DNA of 64,000 nucleotides. It comes from Pseudobacteroides sp. GTDB taxonomy: Bacteria; Bacillota; Clostridia; Acetivibrionales; DSM-2933. The translations under genes were made by a program, and so were the position numbers. The DNA lies in assembly GCF_036567765.1 (NCBI RefSeq), contig NZ_DATCTU010000060.1:1-64000 (forward strand), in the 5' to 3' direction. A model generated the notes under the pieces. It was not told the origin of the DNA and did not search any database. It saw only the letters and a list, made by a program, of their open reading frames with translations. Each line of letters begins with the position of its first letter. The first letter of the stretch is position 1. Below, piece by piece: positions 1 through 9,288 of this stretch.

Positions 1-546
1 AGTATTGGAGAAACAGATACTGAGATAAATATATTTGATGCCAAAGGCATGCTAATAAGCTCAAGCGATAGCAACGATGACAATGAGTGGGATAAAAATT
101 TTTATATACGTATGAACCTTACAAAAGGCCAGAAATATCGATTTGAGGTAAAACACAGCGATATTTTAAATGGAACAGGGGAGTATTATATATGTATAAG
201 TGACCCCATAAAGGAGAAGCTTGGCCCTGACCAGGCATACCTTAAGCTGTTGGCCTATGAAATGGAAGGAACTTATACTGAAAATCCTGATAATAATACT
301 GTTGACGTAACTATTAGCGAAGAGAAGCAAACATTTAATCTGAGTAAAATATTCTTTGTAAATGGACAGGTAGCGATCGATATAAAAGATTTCACAGATG
401 CATTTGGAATATTTGAAATGTATGCGGCTCCAAACCCGGAAGATACAACACCTAAGATTAGCATTGAGGATTTGCAGATGACACTTTCCGGTCTGGGGTG
501 TGAAAAATTAGTAACTTTCTCAAAAATTCCGGGTTCAGGAGAATAG
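1..546 (+). CDS. C-terminal part of a secreted-type protein with a PPC-like domain (5' end outside window)
   Basis: The reading frame is open from base 1, so the gene begins upstream; the ATG at 49 is internal. Roughly the first 65 visible residues (pattern: INIFDAKG, SSSDSNDD, then YYICIS) look like a bacterial pre-peptidase C-terminal (PPC) type beta-sandwich, a module usually found on secreted proteins. The remaining 100 or so residues are not recognised and contain no transmembrane segment. It ends 20 nt before a SUKH-family gene with its own GGAGG site, so the two are probably cotranscribed. SUKH proteins often protect against toxins encoded just upstream, so the unrecognised tail might be an effector, but nothing in its sequence shows a toxin active site. 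Domain call is by eye. Confidence 0.55.
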   Translation, partial: SIGETDTEINIFDAKGMLISSSDSNDDNEWDKNFYIRMNLTKGQKYRFEVKHSDILNGTGEYYICISDPIKEKLGPDQAYLKLLAYEMEGTYTENPDNNTVDVTISEEKQTFNLSKIFFVNGQVAIDIKDFTDAFGIFEMYAAPNPEDTTPKISIEDLQMTLSGLGCEKLVTFSKIPGSGE

Positions 547-566
547 CGAAAAAATGGAGGTAGACT

Positions 567-1109
567 ATGAGCGTTAAAGAAATAAAATGGAGTACAGATG
601 AAAAAGTAGATAAAAATATCATTAATGGAGTAGAAAAACTATGGAATATAGCGTTTCCACGACAGTATGTTGATATTGTGAGTAATCACAACTCAAGTGT
701 GCCGGAAGTAAAAAATGAAGATGGAGAATGGAAGAGTGGAATAATTAACATTCCAAATTGGTCTAGTAGATCAGCAAGTTTTAGGTTGCTTTCGTATAAT
801 AAAAGTAAATATTCTGATACCCCTGTGATTGTGGCAACAAATGAAATATTCAAAGATTCTGTTCCAGACACGTCGAAAATTTTTGCATTTGCCCAAGATG
901 GAGCAGGTAACTTACTATTATTTGATTATAGAAAAAGCTCAGAGCCATCAATTGTATTCATTGATCATGAACAATCAAGATCAGAAGATGACCTATCAGA
1001 CTTTGAACTTGAAGAAAAGTCAGTCGAAGAGTGGTTAGAGGATAATTTATATCCAGTATGTAATTCATTTGAAGAATTAATTGATAGGATATATCCTGAT
1101 TTTGATTAA
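567..1109 (+). CDS. SMI1/KNR4 (SUKH) family protein, possible immunity protein
   Basis: 180 residues, starting at an ATG 6 nt after GGAGGTAG. The pattern fits the SUKH superfamily: an N-terminal helix ending in a FPRQYVDIV segment (family pattern lP.dy..fl), a central IFAFAQDGAGNLLLFDYR stretch matching the family's conserved F-GG-D-Y core, then VFIDHE, and a C-terminal SFEELIDRI helix. SUKH proteins in bacteria are mostly immunity proteins that neutralise contact-dependent or polymorphic toxins; some act in other roles. It follows the partial gene at the window start, and no further toxin gene lies downstream. Family membership is fairly clear; which toxin, if any, it blocks cannot be seen. 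Confidence 0.75.
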   Translation: MSVKEIKWSTDEKVDKNIINGVEKLWNIAFPRQYVDIVSNHNSSVPEVKNEDGEWKSGIINIPNWSSRSASFRLLSYNKSKYSDTPVIVATNEIFKDSVPDTSKIFAFAQDGAGNLLLFDYRKSSEPSIVFIDHEQSRSEDDLSDFELEEKSVEEWLEDNLYPVCNSFEELIDRIYPDFD

Positions 1110-1159
1110 TAGTGTTTAAGGTTTGTATATGATATTGTAAATGATGATGCAGATGTATT

Positions 1160-1408
1160 TTAAGTTTGCGATGCATCCTTTAAACCCAGCAGCCAATTAA
1201 CTGTTACCTCAAGAGACTCAGCTATTGCTACCAGTTCAATATCGGTTACAGGGCGAGTTTTTGCTTCGATTTTTGATATAGCGGTTTCGTTTAGTACAAT
1301 CCCCCGAATTTCCAAGCGGGCAAGGAGATCAATCTGCGTTATCTTCGGTTTGCAATTGTTCCTTGCCTGTTTTACTCTATCTCCAATCAGATTTCTTGTC
1401 TTTTTCAT
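1160..1408 (-). CDS. XRE-family helix-turn-helix regulator
   Basis: 82 residues, almost entirely one Cro/C1-type DNA-binding domain: GDRVKQARNN opens helix 1, TQIDLLARLEI and AISKIEAKTRPVT give the HTH and following helix, and LEVTVNWLLGL closes the fold. It lacks a sensor or dimerisation domain. It is transcribed away from the spo0E-like gene, and the 172-bp gap holds two inverted repeats with TTG/CAA ends that suit an XRE operator, so it probably represses itself and the divergent gene. The start ATG is preceded by AGGAATGC. The tail of the gene lies 50 bp from the convergent SUKH gene. Confidence 0.85.
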   Translation of the reverse strand: MKKTRNLIGDRVKQARNNCKPKITQIDLLARLEIRGIVLNETAISKIEAKTRPVTDIELVAIAESLEVTVNWLLGLKDASQT

Positions 1409-1500
1409 TCTTTATAGCATTCCTTTCTTGAGGTACAAAACAGTATGAAAGTGAAATAATAGTATTTTCTGTCGTACTAGGCCCCTTCAACATAAAACAC

Positions 1501-1548
1501 AACTTGATTATAGAGCAAGTTTTATGATAATATTTGCTTAATGAGCAA
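1501..1548. promoter_or_regulatory. Two XRE-type operators in the xre/spo0E divergent region
   Basis: Two related inverted repeats are visible: AACTTG-N9-CAAGTT at 1501-1521 and TTGCT-N5-AGCAA at 1534-1548. Both contain GAGCAAG on the plus strand, in a 27-nt spaced direct repeat. A TTGATT-N16-GATAAT promoter for the spo0E-like gene (1504-1531) overlaps the first operator. Repression by the adjacent XRE protein is an inference from position and symmetry. Confidence 0.5.
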
Positions 1549-1580
1549 GTTTTAATATTTTTATAAAGAGGTATGATTGG

Positions 1581-1754
1581 ATGGAAAGTTCAGAAAACCA
1601 AGAGATGATGATAAGGAGGAAGATGGAAAAACTGAGAAGTGAATTGGATGAAATGATTCTTACATCATCCCAAGATAAAATTCTTAAAAAGAGCCAGGCA
1701 TTGGATGCTGTGATTTTACGTTACATAAAAATGACTTGCAGTAAAAAGGATTGA
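1581..1754 (+). CDS. Spo0E-like aspartyl-phosphate phosphatase
   Basis: 57 residues. Two predicted helices are joined by a short turn, and the second helix carries the Spo0E signature S-Q-x-L-D (KKSQALDAVILRYIK, residues about 36-50), the segment that docks on the phosphorylated response regulator. Proteins of this family dephosphorylate Spo0A~P and delay sporulation. It starts at an ATG 7 nt after AAGAGGT. A small cysteine-rich gene follows 15 nt downstream with its own AAGGTGG site, and the promoter region is shared with the divergent XRE regulator. The family assignment rests on length and signature; the partner response regulator is inferred. Confidence 0.8.
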   Translation: MESSENQEMMIRRKMEKLRSELDEMILTSSQDKILKKSQALDAVILRYIKMTCSKKD

Positions 1755-1769
1755 AAGGTGGTATTAAGT

Positions 1770-1877
1770 ATGATTTCTGACTGTGAAAAATGTGCCAATA
1801 AGGATACTGTAATATGTAAAAGCTGTGCAGAGACTTCTGGCGGCAAACCTTCCATGTTCAAGGGGAAGGAAGATTAA
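1770..1877 (+). CDS. Very small cysteine-rich protein (35 aa)
   Basis: 35 residues with two CxxC pairs, CEKC near residue 5 and CKSC near residue 16, which could bind one zinc ion, followed by a short basic/acidic tail. AAGGTGG sits 8 nt before the ATG, and the frame begins 15 nt after the spo0E-like gene, so the two are likely one operon. No family is recognised. The good ribosome binding site and clean four-Cys pattern argue that it is a real gene rather than chance. Confidence 0.5.
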   Translation: MISDCEKCANKDTVICKSCAETSGGKPSMFKGKED

Positions 1878-2508
1878 ACAATTGAAGAGGATTATCAAAA
1901 GCGGGTATTTAAGCCTGTTTGACGTTTCGCTAATAATATAAACTGTGGAAGTTTGTCCGTTTAATCCTCTATTACATAAATGTAGGAAACGATTGTACCC
2001 TGATAAGGTTATACAAAATGTGTTTACTAAAAGAGAGTGATTAAGTCCGATATAAAGTATTTAACACACTCTTTCATTTTATGGAAACAAGGCTGAGATG
2101 GAAAAAGATTATTAAATTTTTGTTGGTGCTAACTCAATTGTTAGGCACAAGATTGTGGCCATTGAGGCGATGGGCTTAAGCCCTAGCTAATAGTGGAACA
2201 GGTAGATTTACCAATGTAGATGCAATTAAAAAGTTTTTTTCATAAATTTTGGTAAAACAGATTTTTCATATTAACCAGCATGAAACTAGCCCCTAATGGC
2301 ATGTTTTACGCAATTGATAAAAATTATGCGAGCTCAAGGAACTGCCCTGGACAAGGCGAAGGTTAATTTCGATATTAAGGTAATAAATATCAAATTATGC
2401 CATTGTTTTGATGAGGTTAAAAATTGTGACTTCGAGGTGTACACTTTTTAGCGGTGTCAATATTTCAAAAATAGCCGCTAAATTGTATCAAAATTATAGT
2501 TATTAGAC
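1878..2508. other. Long non-coding stretch without a recognised gene
   Basis: About 630 bp with no convincing reading frame. A 33-codon frame at 2081 has no ribosome binding site and no recognisable product. Several short in-phase stretches around 2125-2190 and 2330-2390 read like coding sequence broken by stops, so this may be an old gene remnant, but no family could be assigned. Confidence 0.4.
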
Positions 2509-2509
2509 A

Positions 2510-2550
2510 AAAGTAGCCATACTCATTTAATTGTGAGTGGTGGCTACTTT
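2510..2550. terminator. Strong hairpin, terminator-like
   Basis: AAAGTAGCCA at 2509-2519 pairs perfectly with TGGCTACTTT at 2541-2550, and the inner ACTCA/TGAGT extends the stem around a short A/T loop. It is followed by a weak T-rich stretch, so it may end transcription arriving from the spo0E side. A second weaker hairpin with CCCTT/AAGGG near 2612-2645 probably ends the LysM gene on the minus strand. Confidence 0.5.
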
Positions 2551-2660
2551 CATTTTCACCCCAAAAATTAAGTAGGCTAAGGATTACTTGGAATAAAATA
2601 TAACTAAAAAATAGCAAAAACCCCTTCTTACTGATTAAAAAAGGGCTTTAAGCTAAATCT

Positions 2661-3914
2661 TTATTTCAATCCTGCTGCAATCTTAATGTTTTCCTGATGT
2701 TTAACATCTACTTCACCGTCATTATGCCTTGTGCTGTTTGCAAAATGAATATCAAAAACCCCGTCTATACCGTTGCCCTTTACCCAATCCAGGTTGTAGC
2801 CTGGTGGGTAGTCATCACTTCTCCAGGTGGTATACACACCGCCAGCTACCTTATCATTTCCTGCATGGGGCATACTGGACGCACTTGCAGCGATTTTTCT
2901 TCCGTTAATTTTGACGATAACAGGACGCCTTGTCCAACTAAAACTACCACCCCAAATTTCTTTCATTTTTTGAGTATCGGAAAGTGTGAGTGTTTCAACG
3001 TCTGCGTGGTTGGAACCTGTTGTTCGCTTTGCAAAGAAGGACTTTCCGGTATAAAAATCAACGATTTCAATAACGCCCTGGGTAGGTACGACATATTGTG
3101 CTTCTGTCCACCAGTCCAGATATTCTCCGTACTTTTCGCCAGGGGTTGATTTTACAGGAACGTTATGGACGGGTATTTTTAATATATCCCCGATGTTTAG
3201 CCTTGTTGACTCGCTCATGTTATTGGCAGTCAGAACTTCGGACATAGGTATACCGAATTTATCCGCAACATTCCAGAAATTATCTCCTGCTTTTATTGTA
3301 TAGCTTGTGTATGTTATATAGGGCTTGGTTGGTGTGGGGCTGGGTGAAGGTGTCGGCTGTGGGGATGGTGTAGAGGACTGTGGAATCTGTAGCTTTTGGC
3401 CTATATAAAGTACAGTATTTTCATTTGCACCATTTAGCTTCATAAGCTCGGTTATGCTCATGTTATATTTTTGGCTTAAGATATAGAAGGTATCTCCGGC
3501 CTGGACAGTATGTATTACTGTCTGTGAGGTTTGTGCAGTAGACGGGATGATGACCTTATCTCCGATATTCAGCATTGACTTTTCGGTAGCGTTATTGGCA
3601 GAAAGCAGCTTATAAAAATCCACCCCATACTTTTTACTGATAGCCCAGTATGTTTCTCCTGATGCTACGGTATGGATGGTTTGATTATTCAATGGTATTG
3701 TAATGGTTTTACCGGGATATAAGACTGTGCCTGCCGTGGCGTTATTTGCTTTCATAATGCTTTCCATAGATATTCCGTATCTTTGGCTGATTAAAAAGAA
3801 TGTATCTCCTGACTGTATTTTATAGCTGATGTCCTGGGCATACGCAAGGCTTGCACTTCCAGCAAGTACACCTATACTCAAAACACTTGATATTAGGAAT
3901 TTCTTAAAAGGCAT
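2661..3914 (-). CDS. Secreted protein with four LysM domains
   Basis: 417 residues. A signal peptide occupies residues 1-26 (MPFKK, hydrophobic core, then ASLAYA cleavage site). Three LysM modules follow at about 30-73, 80-123 and 134-178, then a Pro/Ser/Thr linker (about 179-200), a fourth LysM at about 203-248, and a C-terminal domain of roughly 160 residues. LysM modules bind N-acetylglucosamine polymers such as peptidoglycan. The C-terminal domain (W-W-T-E, GSNHADVET, MPHAGNDK, DIHFANSTRH) recurs in clostridial LysM proteins, but I know no activity for it; the conserved H and D residues would allow a hydrolase. AAGGAGG lies 6-8 nt before the start. It is a monocistronic gene. Confidence 0.85.
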   Translation of the reverse strand: MPFKKFLISSVLSIGVLAGSASLAYAQDISYKIQSGDTFFLISQRYGISMESIMKANNATAGTVLYPGKTITIPLNNQTIHTVASGETYWAISKKYGVDFYKLLSANNATEKSMLNIGDKVIIPSTAQTSQTVIHTVQAGDTFYILSQKYNMSITELMKLNGANENTVLYIGQKLQIPQSSTPSPQPTPSPSPTPTKPYITYTSYTIKAGDNFWNVADKFGIPMSEVLTANNMSESTRLNIGDILKIPVHNVPVKSTPGEKYGEYLDWWTEAQYVVPTQGVIEIVDFYTGKSFFAKRTTGSNHADVETLTLSDTQKMKEIWGGSFSWTRRPVIVKINGRKIAASASSMPHAGNDKVAGGVYTTWRSDDYPPGYNLDWVKGNGIDGVFDIHFANSTRHNDGEVDVKHQENIKIAAGLK

Positions 3915-4258
3915 TATTCATTTCCTCCTTAACAAAATAGTTTACATAATTTATTTCGACGCCAGCTACGAAAATCTTCTATGTAAGTTTTGGTAAGTAC
4001 AAACTTAACTATGATAAATGGAAAAGGATTGCAGGTCGCATGCCATAGATGATTGATGAGAGGCCTTTAATTTGTACTTGATGAATGAGTGGGTCAGTGC
4101 CAGAATGCATATGTGGTAATAATGCCCTATGTTTGGTATTGATGTTACATAGTATGTATGTTTTGTAAATGATGTGAACAGTAAAGCATACCTTTTGTAA
4201 CATATATAACTTTGATTCAGTATACTGATATAAACCAATTACTACAGGAGGGGTTACT
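3915..4258. other. Divergent intergenic region between the LysM gene and the multicopper oxidase gene
   Basis: 344 bp. It must hold the promoters of both flanking genes. The last bases contain ACAGGAGGGG before the oxidase start. Overlapping short frames on the minus strand here have no ribosome binding site or recognisable product. No clear operator was seen. Confidence 0.4.
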
Positions 4259-5367
<1,109 letters not shown>

Positions 5368-5436
5368 AATGCAATTATGAATATTAATAGATGAAAAGAG
5401 AGAACAAGAAATGAACTGAGGCTCTACTATTTAATG

Positions 5437-5919
5437 CTAAAATGACAGCCTCATATTAAACCAAGTAGCTCCGCCATGTGATGATTCTGACTTGCCTTCG
5501 CTCACAAAGCCAAACTTCTCATAATAATGCACCAGTCCTTCTTTACAAGTCAGTACCAATCCCTTTCTTCCTTGAGATCGAACTTCTTCAATCACATGCT
5601 TCATCAATCTCTCCATACAGCCTTGTCTGCGATAATTAGGAACCGTCTCAGCTCCAAAGATCATCTGCCATGCACCATTCTCATCATGCATTGATGCATC
5701 TTCAAACATCGCATCCTGTAATATTTCCAGATCTGTAGCCATCCCATTGACAATACTGACGATTTGTCCCTTATCTTCTAAGAGCCAGAAGTGATTCGGA
5801 AATATTTCAAGCCTCTTGCGAAAGGATTCTTTTGTTGCTGCTTCTGCTTGTGGGAAGCAGATGGCTTCTACTTTGGTAATTGCATTCAAGTCTTCCATGG
5901 TTGCTAATCTTATCCTCAT
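5437..5919 (-). CDS. GNAT-family N-acetyltransferase
   Basis: 160 residues from the preferred ATG (MRIRLATMED), chosen because GAGGTG stands 5 nt upstream; a longer frame to 5991 has no such site. The GNAT acetyl-CoA motif is VPNYRRQGCMERLMKHVI (pattern R/Q-x-x-G-x-G/A, here RRQGCM), preceded by the beta-4 strand AWQMIFGAETV and followed by the C-terminal YYEKFGF motif characteristic of the fold. It transfers an acetyl group from acetyl-CoA to an amine; the acceptor cannot be predicted. It stands alone, convergent with the trpS fragment. An imperfect TGAGGCT/AGCCTCA hairpin overlaps its stop codon (5416-5455). Confidence 0.82.
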   Translation of the reverse strand: MRIRLATMEDLNAITKVEAICFPQAEAATKESFRKRLEIFPNHFWLLEDKGQIVSIVNGMATDLEILQDAMFEDASMHDENGAWQMIFGAETVPNYRRQGCMERLMKHVIEEVRSQGRKGLVLTCKEGLVHYYEKFGFVSEGKSESSHGGATWFNMRLSF

Positions 5920-6391
5920 CTCACACCTCGTCTCTTGTTTCATTCGTTTTCTAGTATTAGATAATTCGATCCATTTGTCAATACCATTCAAAGCAATATT
6001 ATTTTATGAAGGGAAACAATCATTGCTTTTCAATACATTATAATATATTATTTTAAAACATTATATCAGTAATATATTTATGCTTTCTGTAAAATAATTA
6101 TTGAATATTTTATATCTTAGTCATAAAATATTATTAGTAGCATGGTATTATAGTAGAAAAATACTATTATTAAGTAAAGTTTCATATTAATTGCAAGCCA
6201 ATTTTGCAGGATTGAGATTGTTTTGAAATTCGTGCAATTATGCAAATAAAGCTTACAAGGTCCAATTAAGAACTTTTCTTTCAAAATACCCTGTAAAAAG
6301 GGTATTTTGTATTTTGTGGTTGGTTCCTAAACCGCACTATCCTATAATGCCTGTCTGAAAAATTATTATAAAACAGGGGTGTGATTAATGT
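5920..6391. other. Upstream region of the tryptophanase-like gene with a leader hairpin
   Basis: 470 bp, very A/T rich. The clearest element is a perfect 10-bp hairpin, CAAAATACCC at 6282-6291 with GGGTATTTTG at 6300-6309, followed by TATTTTG. It lies about 80 nt before the lyase start and could be an attenuator or the terminator of an unseen short transcript. No Trp-containing leader peptide of the tnaC kind was found. Confidence 0.4.
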
Positions 6392-7840
6392 ATGGCGGAA
6401 GTTAAATTTTTTTATGGAGACAAAGTGCCTTTGGAAATGCATAAGGTAAGGATAGTGCAAAAGTTAAACCTTGTCCCAATTGAACGTCGACTTGAAGCTA
6501 TTAGCGAGGCAGGGAACAACACGTTTTTATTAAAAAACTGTGACATTTTTTTGGACATGCTCACTGATAGCGGGGTAAATGCAATGAGTGACAAGCAGCT
6601 TGCAGCTATGATGGAATCTGACGATAGTTATGCGGGTTCTGCAACCTTTACAAAGCTCGAAGATAGAATAAAAGAAATTTTCGGGATGGAATATTTTTTG
6701 CCGGCCCACCAAGGAAGAGCATGTGAAAACATTCTTTCTAAGGCATATGTGAAGCCAGGAGACATTATCCCTATGAATTATCACTTTACAACAACTAAAG
6801 CCCATATAACATTAAATGGCGGTTCAGTTGAAGAGATAATCATTGATGAAGGGTTAAATACTACCAGTACATACCCATTTAAAGGTAATATGGACATTGC
6901 AAAGCTAAGAGGGCTTATTTCTAAGTATGGTGCTGAAAAAATTGCTTTTGTTCGTATGGAAACAGGCACTAATCTAGTTGGCGGTCAACCACACTCACTT
7001 GAGAATATGCAAGAAATTCGAAAAGTGTGTGATGAATTTGGTCTTATGCTTGTATTGGATGCAAGCCTTCTGGCAGATAACCTTTATTTCATCAAGTCCC
7101 GTGAAGAAAAGTGCAAGGATATGAGCATCCGGGATATTACCCGTGCTATAGCAGACCTTTCGGATATCATTTACTTTTCTGCACGAAAACTTGGATGTGC
7201 TCGCGGCGGCGGCATTTGTACCAGAAACAGGGATATATATATGAAGCTCCGAGAGCTCATAACACTTTACGAAGGCTTTCTAACATATGGCGGAATGTCT
7301 GTGCGCGAGATAGAAGCAATCGCCGTCGGACTTGATGAAACTATGGATGAGAATATGATCAGCCAGGGACCTCAATTTATTGCTTACATGTGTGAAAAGC
7401 TGAAGGAAAGCGGTGTTCCTGTTGTCACACCTCCAGGCGGCTTGGGTTGTCATCTCAATGCCAGCGAGTTTGTTGACCATATTCCGCAAAGCCAGTATCC
7501 AGCAGGTGCACTTGCATCAGCATTATACATTGTAAGCGGTATACGTGGCATGGAAAGAGGAACCATATCTGAACAAAGGGATGAAAACGGAAATGAGCAT
7601 TTTGCCAATATGGAACTGCTGCGTTTGGCAATGCCCAGACGTGTATTTACCCTTTCACAGGTAAATTATGCTGTAGACCGTATTAAATGGCTTTATGAAA
7701 ACCGTAAGTTAATCGGGGGAATATCTTTTGTAGAGGAGCCTAAGGTGTTGCGTTTCTTCTTCGGTAAATTAACTGCTGTTTCAGATTGGCAGGCTAAACT
7801 TGTTGCAAAGTTCAGAGATGATTTTGGTGATAGTCTATAA
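6392..7840 (+). CDS. Tryptophanase / tyrosine phenol-lyase family PLP enzyme
   Basis: 482 residues, the usual length of tryptophanase and tyrosine phenol-lyase (beta-eliminating lyases), which split the amino acid into indole or phenol, pyruvate and ammonia. Family features seen: MSDKQLAAMMESDDSYAGS near residue 70, PAHQGRACENILS (phosphate-binding Gln-Gly-Arg), the PLP-ring Asp in VLDASLLADN, and the Schiff-base lysine in FSARKLGCARGGG. The active-site loop reads RK-LGC where well-studied enzymes read KK-D, so the substrate may differ. It has a good AGGGGTG site and is followed by a strong hairpin at 7881-7917, so it is a single-gene unit. Family is certain, substrate is not. Confidence 0.82.
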   Translation: MAEVKFFYGDKVPLEMHKVRIVQKLNLVPIERRLEAISEAGNNTFLLKNCDIFLDMLTDSGVNAMSDKQLAAMMESDDSYAGSATFTKLEDRIKEIFGMEYFLPAHQGRACENILSKAYVKPGDIIPMNYHFTTTKAHITLNGGSVEEIIIDEGLNTTSTYPFKGNMDIAKLRGLISKYGAEKIAFVRMETGTNLVGGQPHSLENMQEIRKVCDEFGLMLVLDASLLADNLYFIKSREEKCKDMSIRDITRAIADLSDIIYFSARKLGCARGGGICTRNRDIYMKLRELITLYEGFLTYGGMSVREIEAIAVGLDETMDENMISQGPQFIAYMCEKLKESGVPVVTPPGGLGCHLNASEFVDHIPQSQYPAGALASALYIVSGIRGMERGTISEQRDENGNEHFANMELLRLAMPRRVFTLSQVNYAVDRIKWLYENRKLIGGISFVEEPKVLRFFFGKLTAVSDWQAKLVAKFRDDFGDSL

Positions 7841-7880
7841 GGCAGAAATGCTTAAATATATTTTGTTCAAATATAAGATC

Positions 7881-7917
7881 AGAAAAATAGTGCCAGATAA
7901 ATTGGTACTATTTTTCT
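7881..7917 (+). terminator. Terminator after the tryptophanase-like gene
   Basis: AGAAAAATAGTGCCA at 7881-7895 pairs with TGGTACTATTTTTCT at 7903-7917 (one G-U pair), and the stem itself supplies the T-run. It lies 40 bp past the lyase stop. Confidence 0.75.
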
Positions 7918-7983
7918 GTAATAATTTCGAAGCTCTAATAAATTGGGTGCTATTGCCAATAATTTATACTTTAGGAGGAGATC

Positions 7984-8715
7984 ATGCCAGTTCAAGGAAG
8001 TGTAGTAAATGCAGTTGTAATAATAGGTGGTGCTTTGCTAGGGATGCTTATAAAAGGCAAATTATCCGAAAGATTTAAGTCAATTATCATGCAGGCATTA
8101 GGGTTGTCTGTTATTATAATAGGACTATCGGGCACTCTTTCTGCGGTTTTTAGGGTTGCATCCGATGGTAAACTTGAGAGTAAGGATATAATGGTCATGA
8201 TAATTTGTCTTGTTGTGGGTTCCATAATAGGAGAGGCGATAGGTATTGAACAGAGATTAAACAGGTTTGCGGAGTTTATCCAAAAGAAGCTTCCGGGTTC
8301 GGGAGGCAATTTTTCTGAAGGTTTTGTAACTACAACCCTCTTGTTTTGTGTAGGTGCAATGGCAATTGTAGGATCTCTGGAGGAAGGCCTTAATGGAAAT
8401 ACCAATACAATTTATGCTAAGTCAATACTGGATTGTATAAGTGCTTTTATTTTTAGTGCAACAATGGGAGTAGGTGTTCTTTTCTCAGCGATACCGGTAC
8501 TTCTTTACCAGGGTTCAATTACGCTTCTTGCAGGATATTTAAAACCCCTTTTGACCCCCGAGGTAATAAATCAGATGTCCCTAGTCGGAAATATTCTTAT
8601 TTTAGGCATTGGTTTAAATATTTTGGAGATACGCAGCATCAAGGTGGCTAACATGCTTCCGGCGGTATTTTTACCTATTGCTTATTATTTGATCAGAATG
8701 TTGTTACATATCTGA
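7984..8715 (+). CDS. DUF554 family membrane protein
   Basis: 243 residues with about seven hydrophobic segments, starting with SVVNAVVIIGGALLGML near residue 5. The arrangement, including GSIIGEAIGIEQRLNRFAEF and FCVGAMAIVGSLEEGLNGN near residue 120, matches the DUF554 family of small integral membrane proteins, often listed as putative transporters; no substrate is established. AGGAGGAG lies 5 nt before the ATG. It is separated from the lyase by a terminator and followed by a possible terminator at 8782-8818, so it appears monocistronic. Confidence 0.85.
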   Translation: MPVQGSVVNAVVIIGGALLGMLIKGKLSERFKSIIMQALGLSVIIIGLSGTLSAVFRVASDGKLESKDIMVMIICLVVGSIIGEAIGIEQRLNRFAEFIQKKLPGSGGNFSEGFVTTTLLFCVGAMAIVGSLEEGLNGNTNTIYAKSILDCISAFIFSATMGVGVLFSAIPVLLYQGSITLLAGYLKPLLTPEVINQMSLVGNILILGIGLNILEIRSIKVANMLPAVFLPIAYYLIRMLLHI

Positions 8716-8781
8716 GTTAGGAGTAATAAAGGGACAGATTACAGATCATTACCGTTAAAATTCAGGTTATAAATAATAATT

Positions 8782-8818
8782 AAAAAGCTAACTAAATGAT
8801 GGCTTTTATTTGTTTTTT
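8782..8818 (+). terminator. Possible terminator after DUF554 gene
   Basis: AAAAGC at 8783-8788 pairs with GCTTTT at 8802-8807, followed by ATTTGTTTTTT. The stem is short but the T-tract is good. Confidence 0.45.
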
Positions 8819-8880
8819 CAAATAAAAAGATTTATTATAATACAGTAATACTGGATTGGATGATAAAATTTGAAAGTGAG

Positions 8881-9134
8881 GTGCTGACGGGGCAATCCAT
8901 AGAGCTGCCGGACCACTAGCTGAGTGCCAAACGCTTAGCGGTTGTGAGGTCGGACAAGCAAAGATAACAAAAGGATATAAGTTGCCTGCAAAATATATTA
9001 TACATGCTGTAGGTCCTGTCCGGCATGGCGGAAATGACGATGAGGAGAGGCTGCTTGCCGATTGCCATAAAAATTAACTTTCATTAGCAAAAGAATATAA
9101 TTTGGAGAGCATTGCTTTTCCGCTGGTATCATAA
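8881..9134 (+). pseudogene. Broken macro-domain (ADP-ribose-binding) gene
   Basis: Translation gives VLTG, then after a one-base shift [40 protein letters not shown] and further, ending SLAKEYNLESIAFPLVS. This is the core of the YmdB/Appr-1''-processing macro domain, which binds ADP-ribose and in many proteins removes it from targets. The N-terminal GDIT...DAIVNAAN segment is missing, a frameshift separates VLTG from IHRAAG, a TAA interrupts the CHKN-LSLA helix, and the frame stops just before the usual GYP motif. It sits directly upstream of the Jet-like operon promoter and is probably debris of an earlier defence or toxin-antitoxin gene. Confidence 0.8.
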
Positions 9135-9211
9135 TGCAGACAGTGAAGGTACTTTGTTAAATTATAAAGTGATCAAGATAAGTGCTGTTTGATATGAAAT
9201 TAAGTTTTCCA

Positions 9212-9239
9212 TTGAAATTATTAATCATAATAGTATAAT
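9212..9239 (+). promoter_or_regulatory. Sigma-A type promoter of the Jet-SNF2 operon
   Basis: TTGAAA at 9212-9217, 16-nt spacer, TATAAT at 9234-9239. The ATG at 9238 overlaps this -10 box, so translation must start further downstream, supporting the TTG at 9289. Confidence 0.65.
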
Positions 9240-9288
9240 GTACATAGTTAATTCCTTATTATATATATTTAATGAAAGCAGGGGTAAT

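Noticed and set aside
6241..6276. tnaC-like leader peptide before the tryptophanase-like gene
   Set aside because: The only short frame (nine codons at 6240) has no Trp codon and no ribosome binding site.
9238..9288. ATG at 9238 as start of jetA
   Set aside because: It overlaps the TATAAT of a good promoter and has no ribosome binding site; the protein family start fits the TTG at 9289 better.
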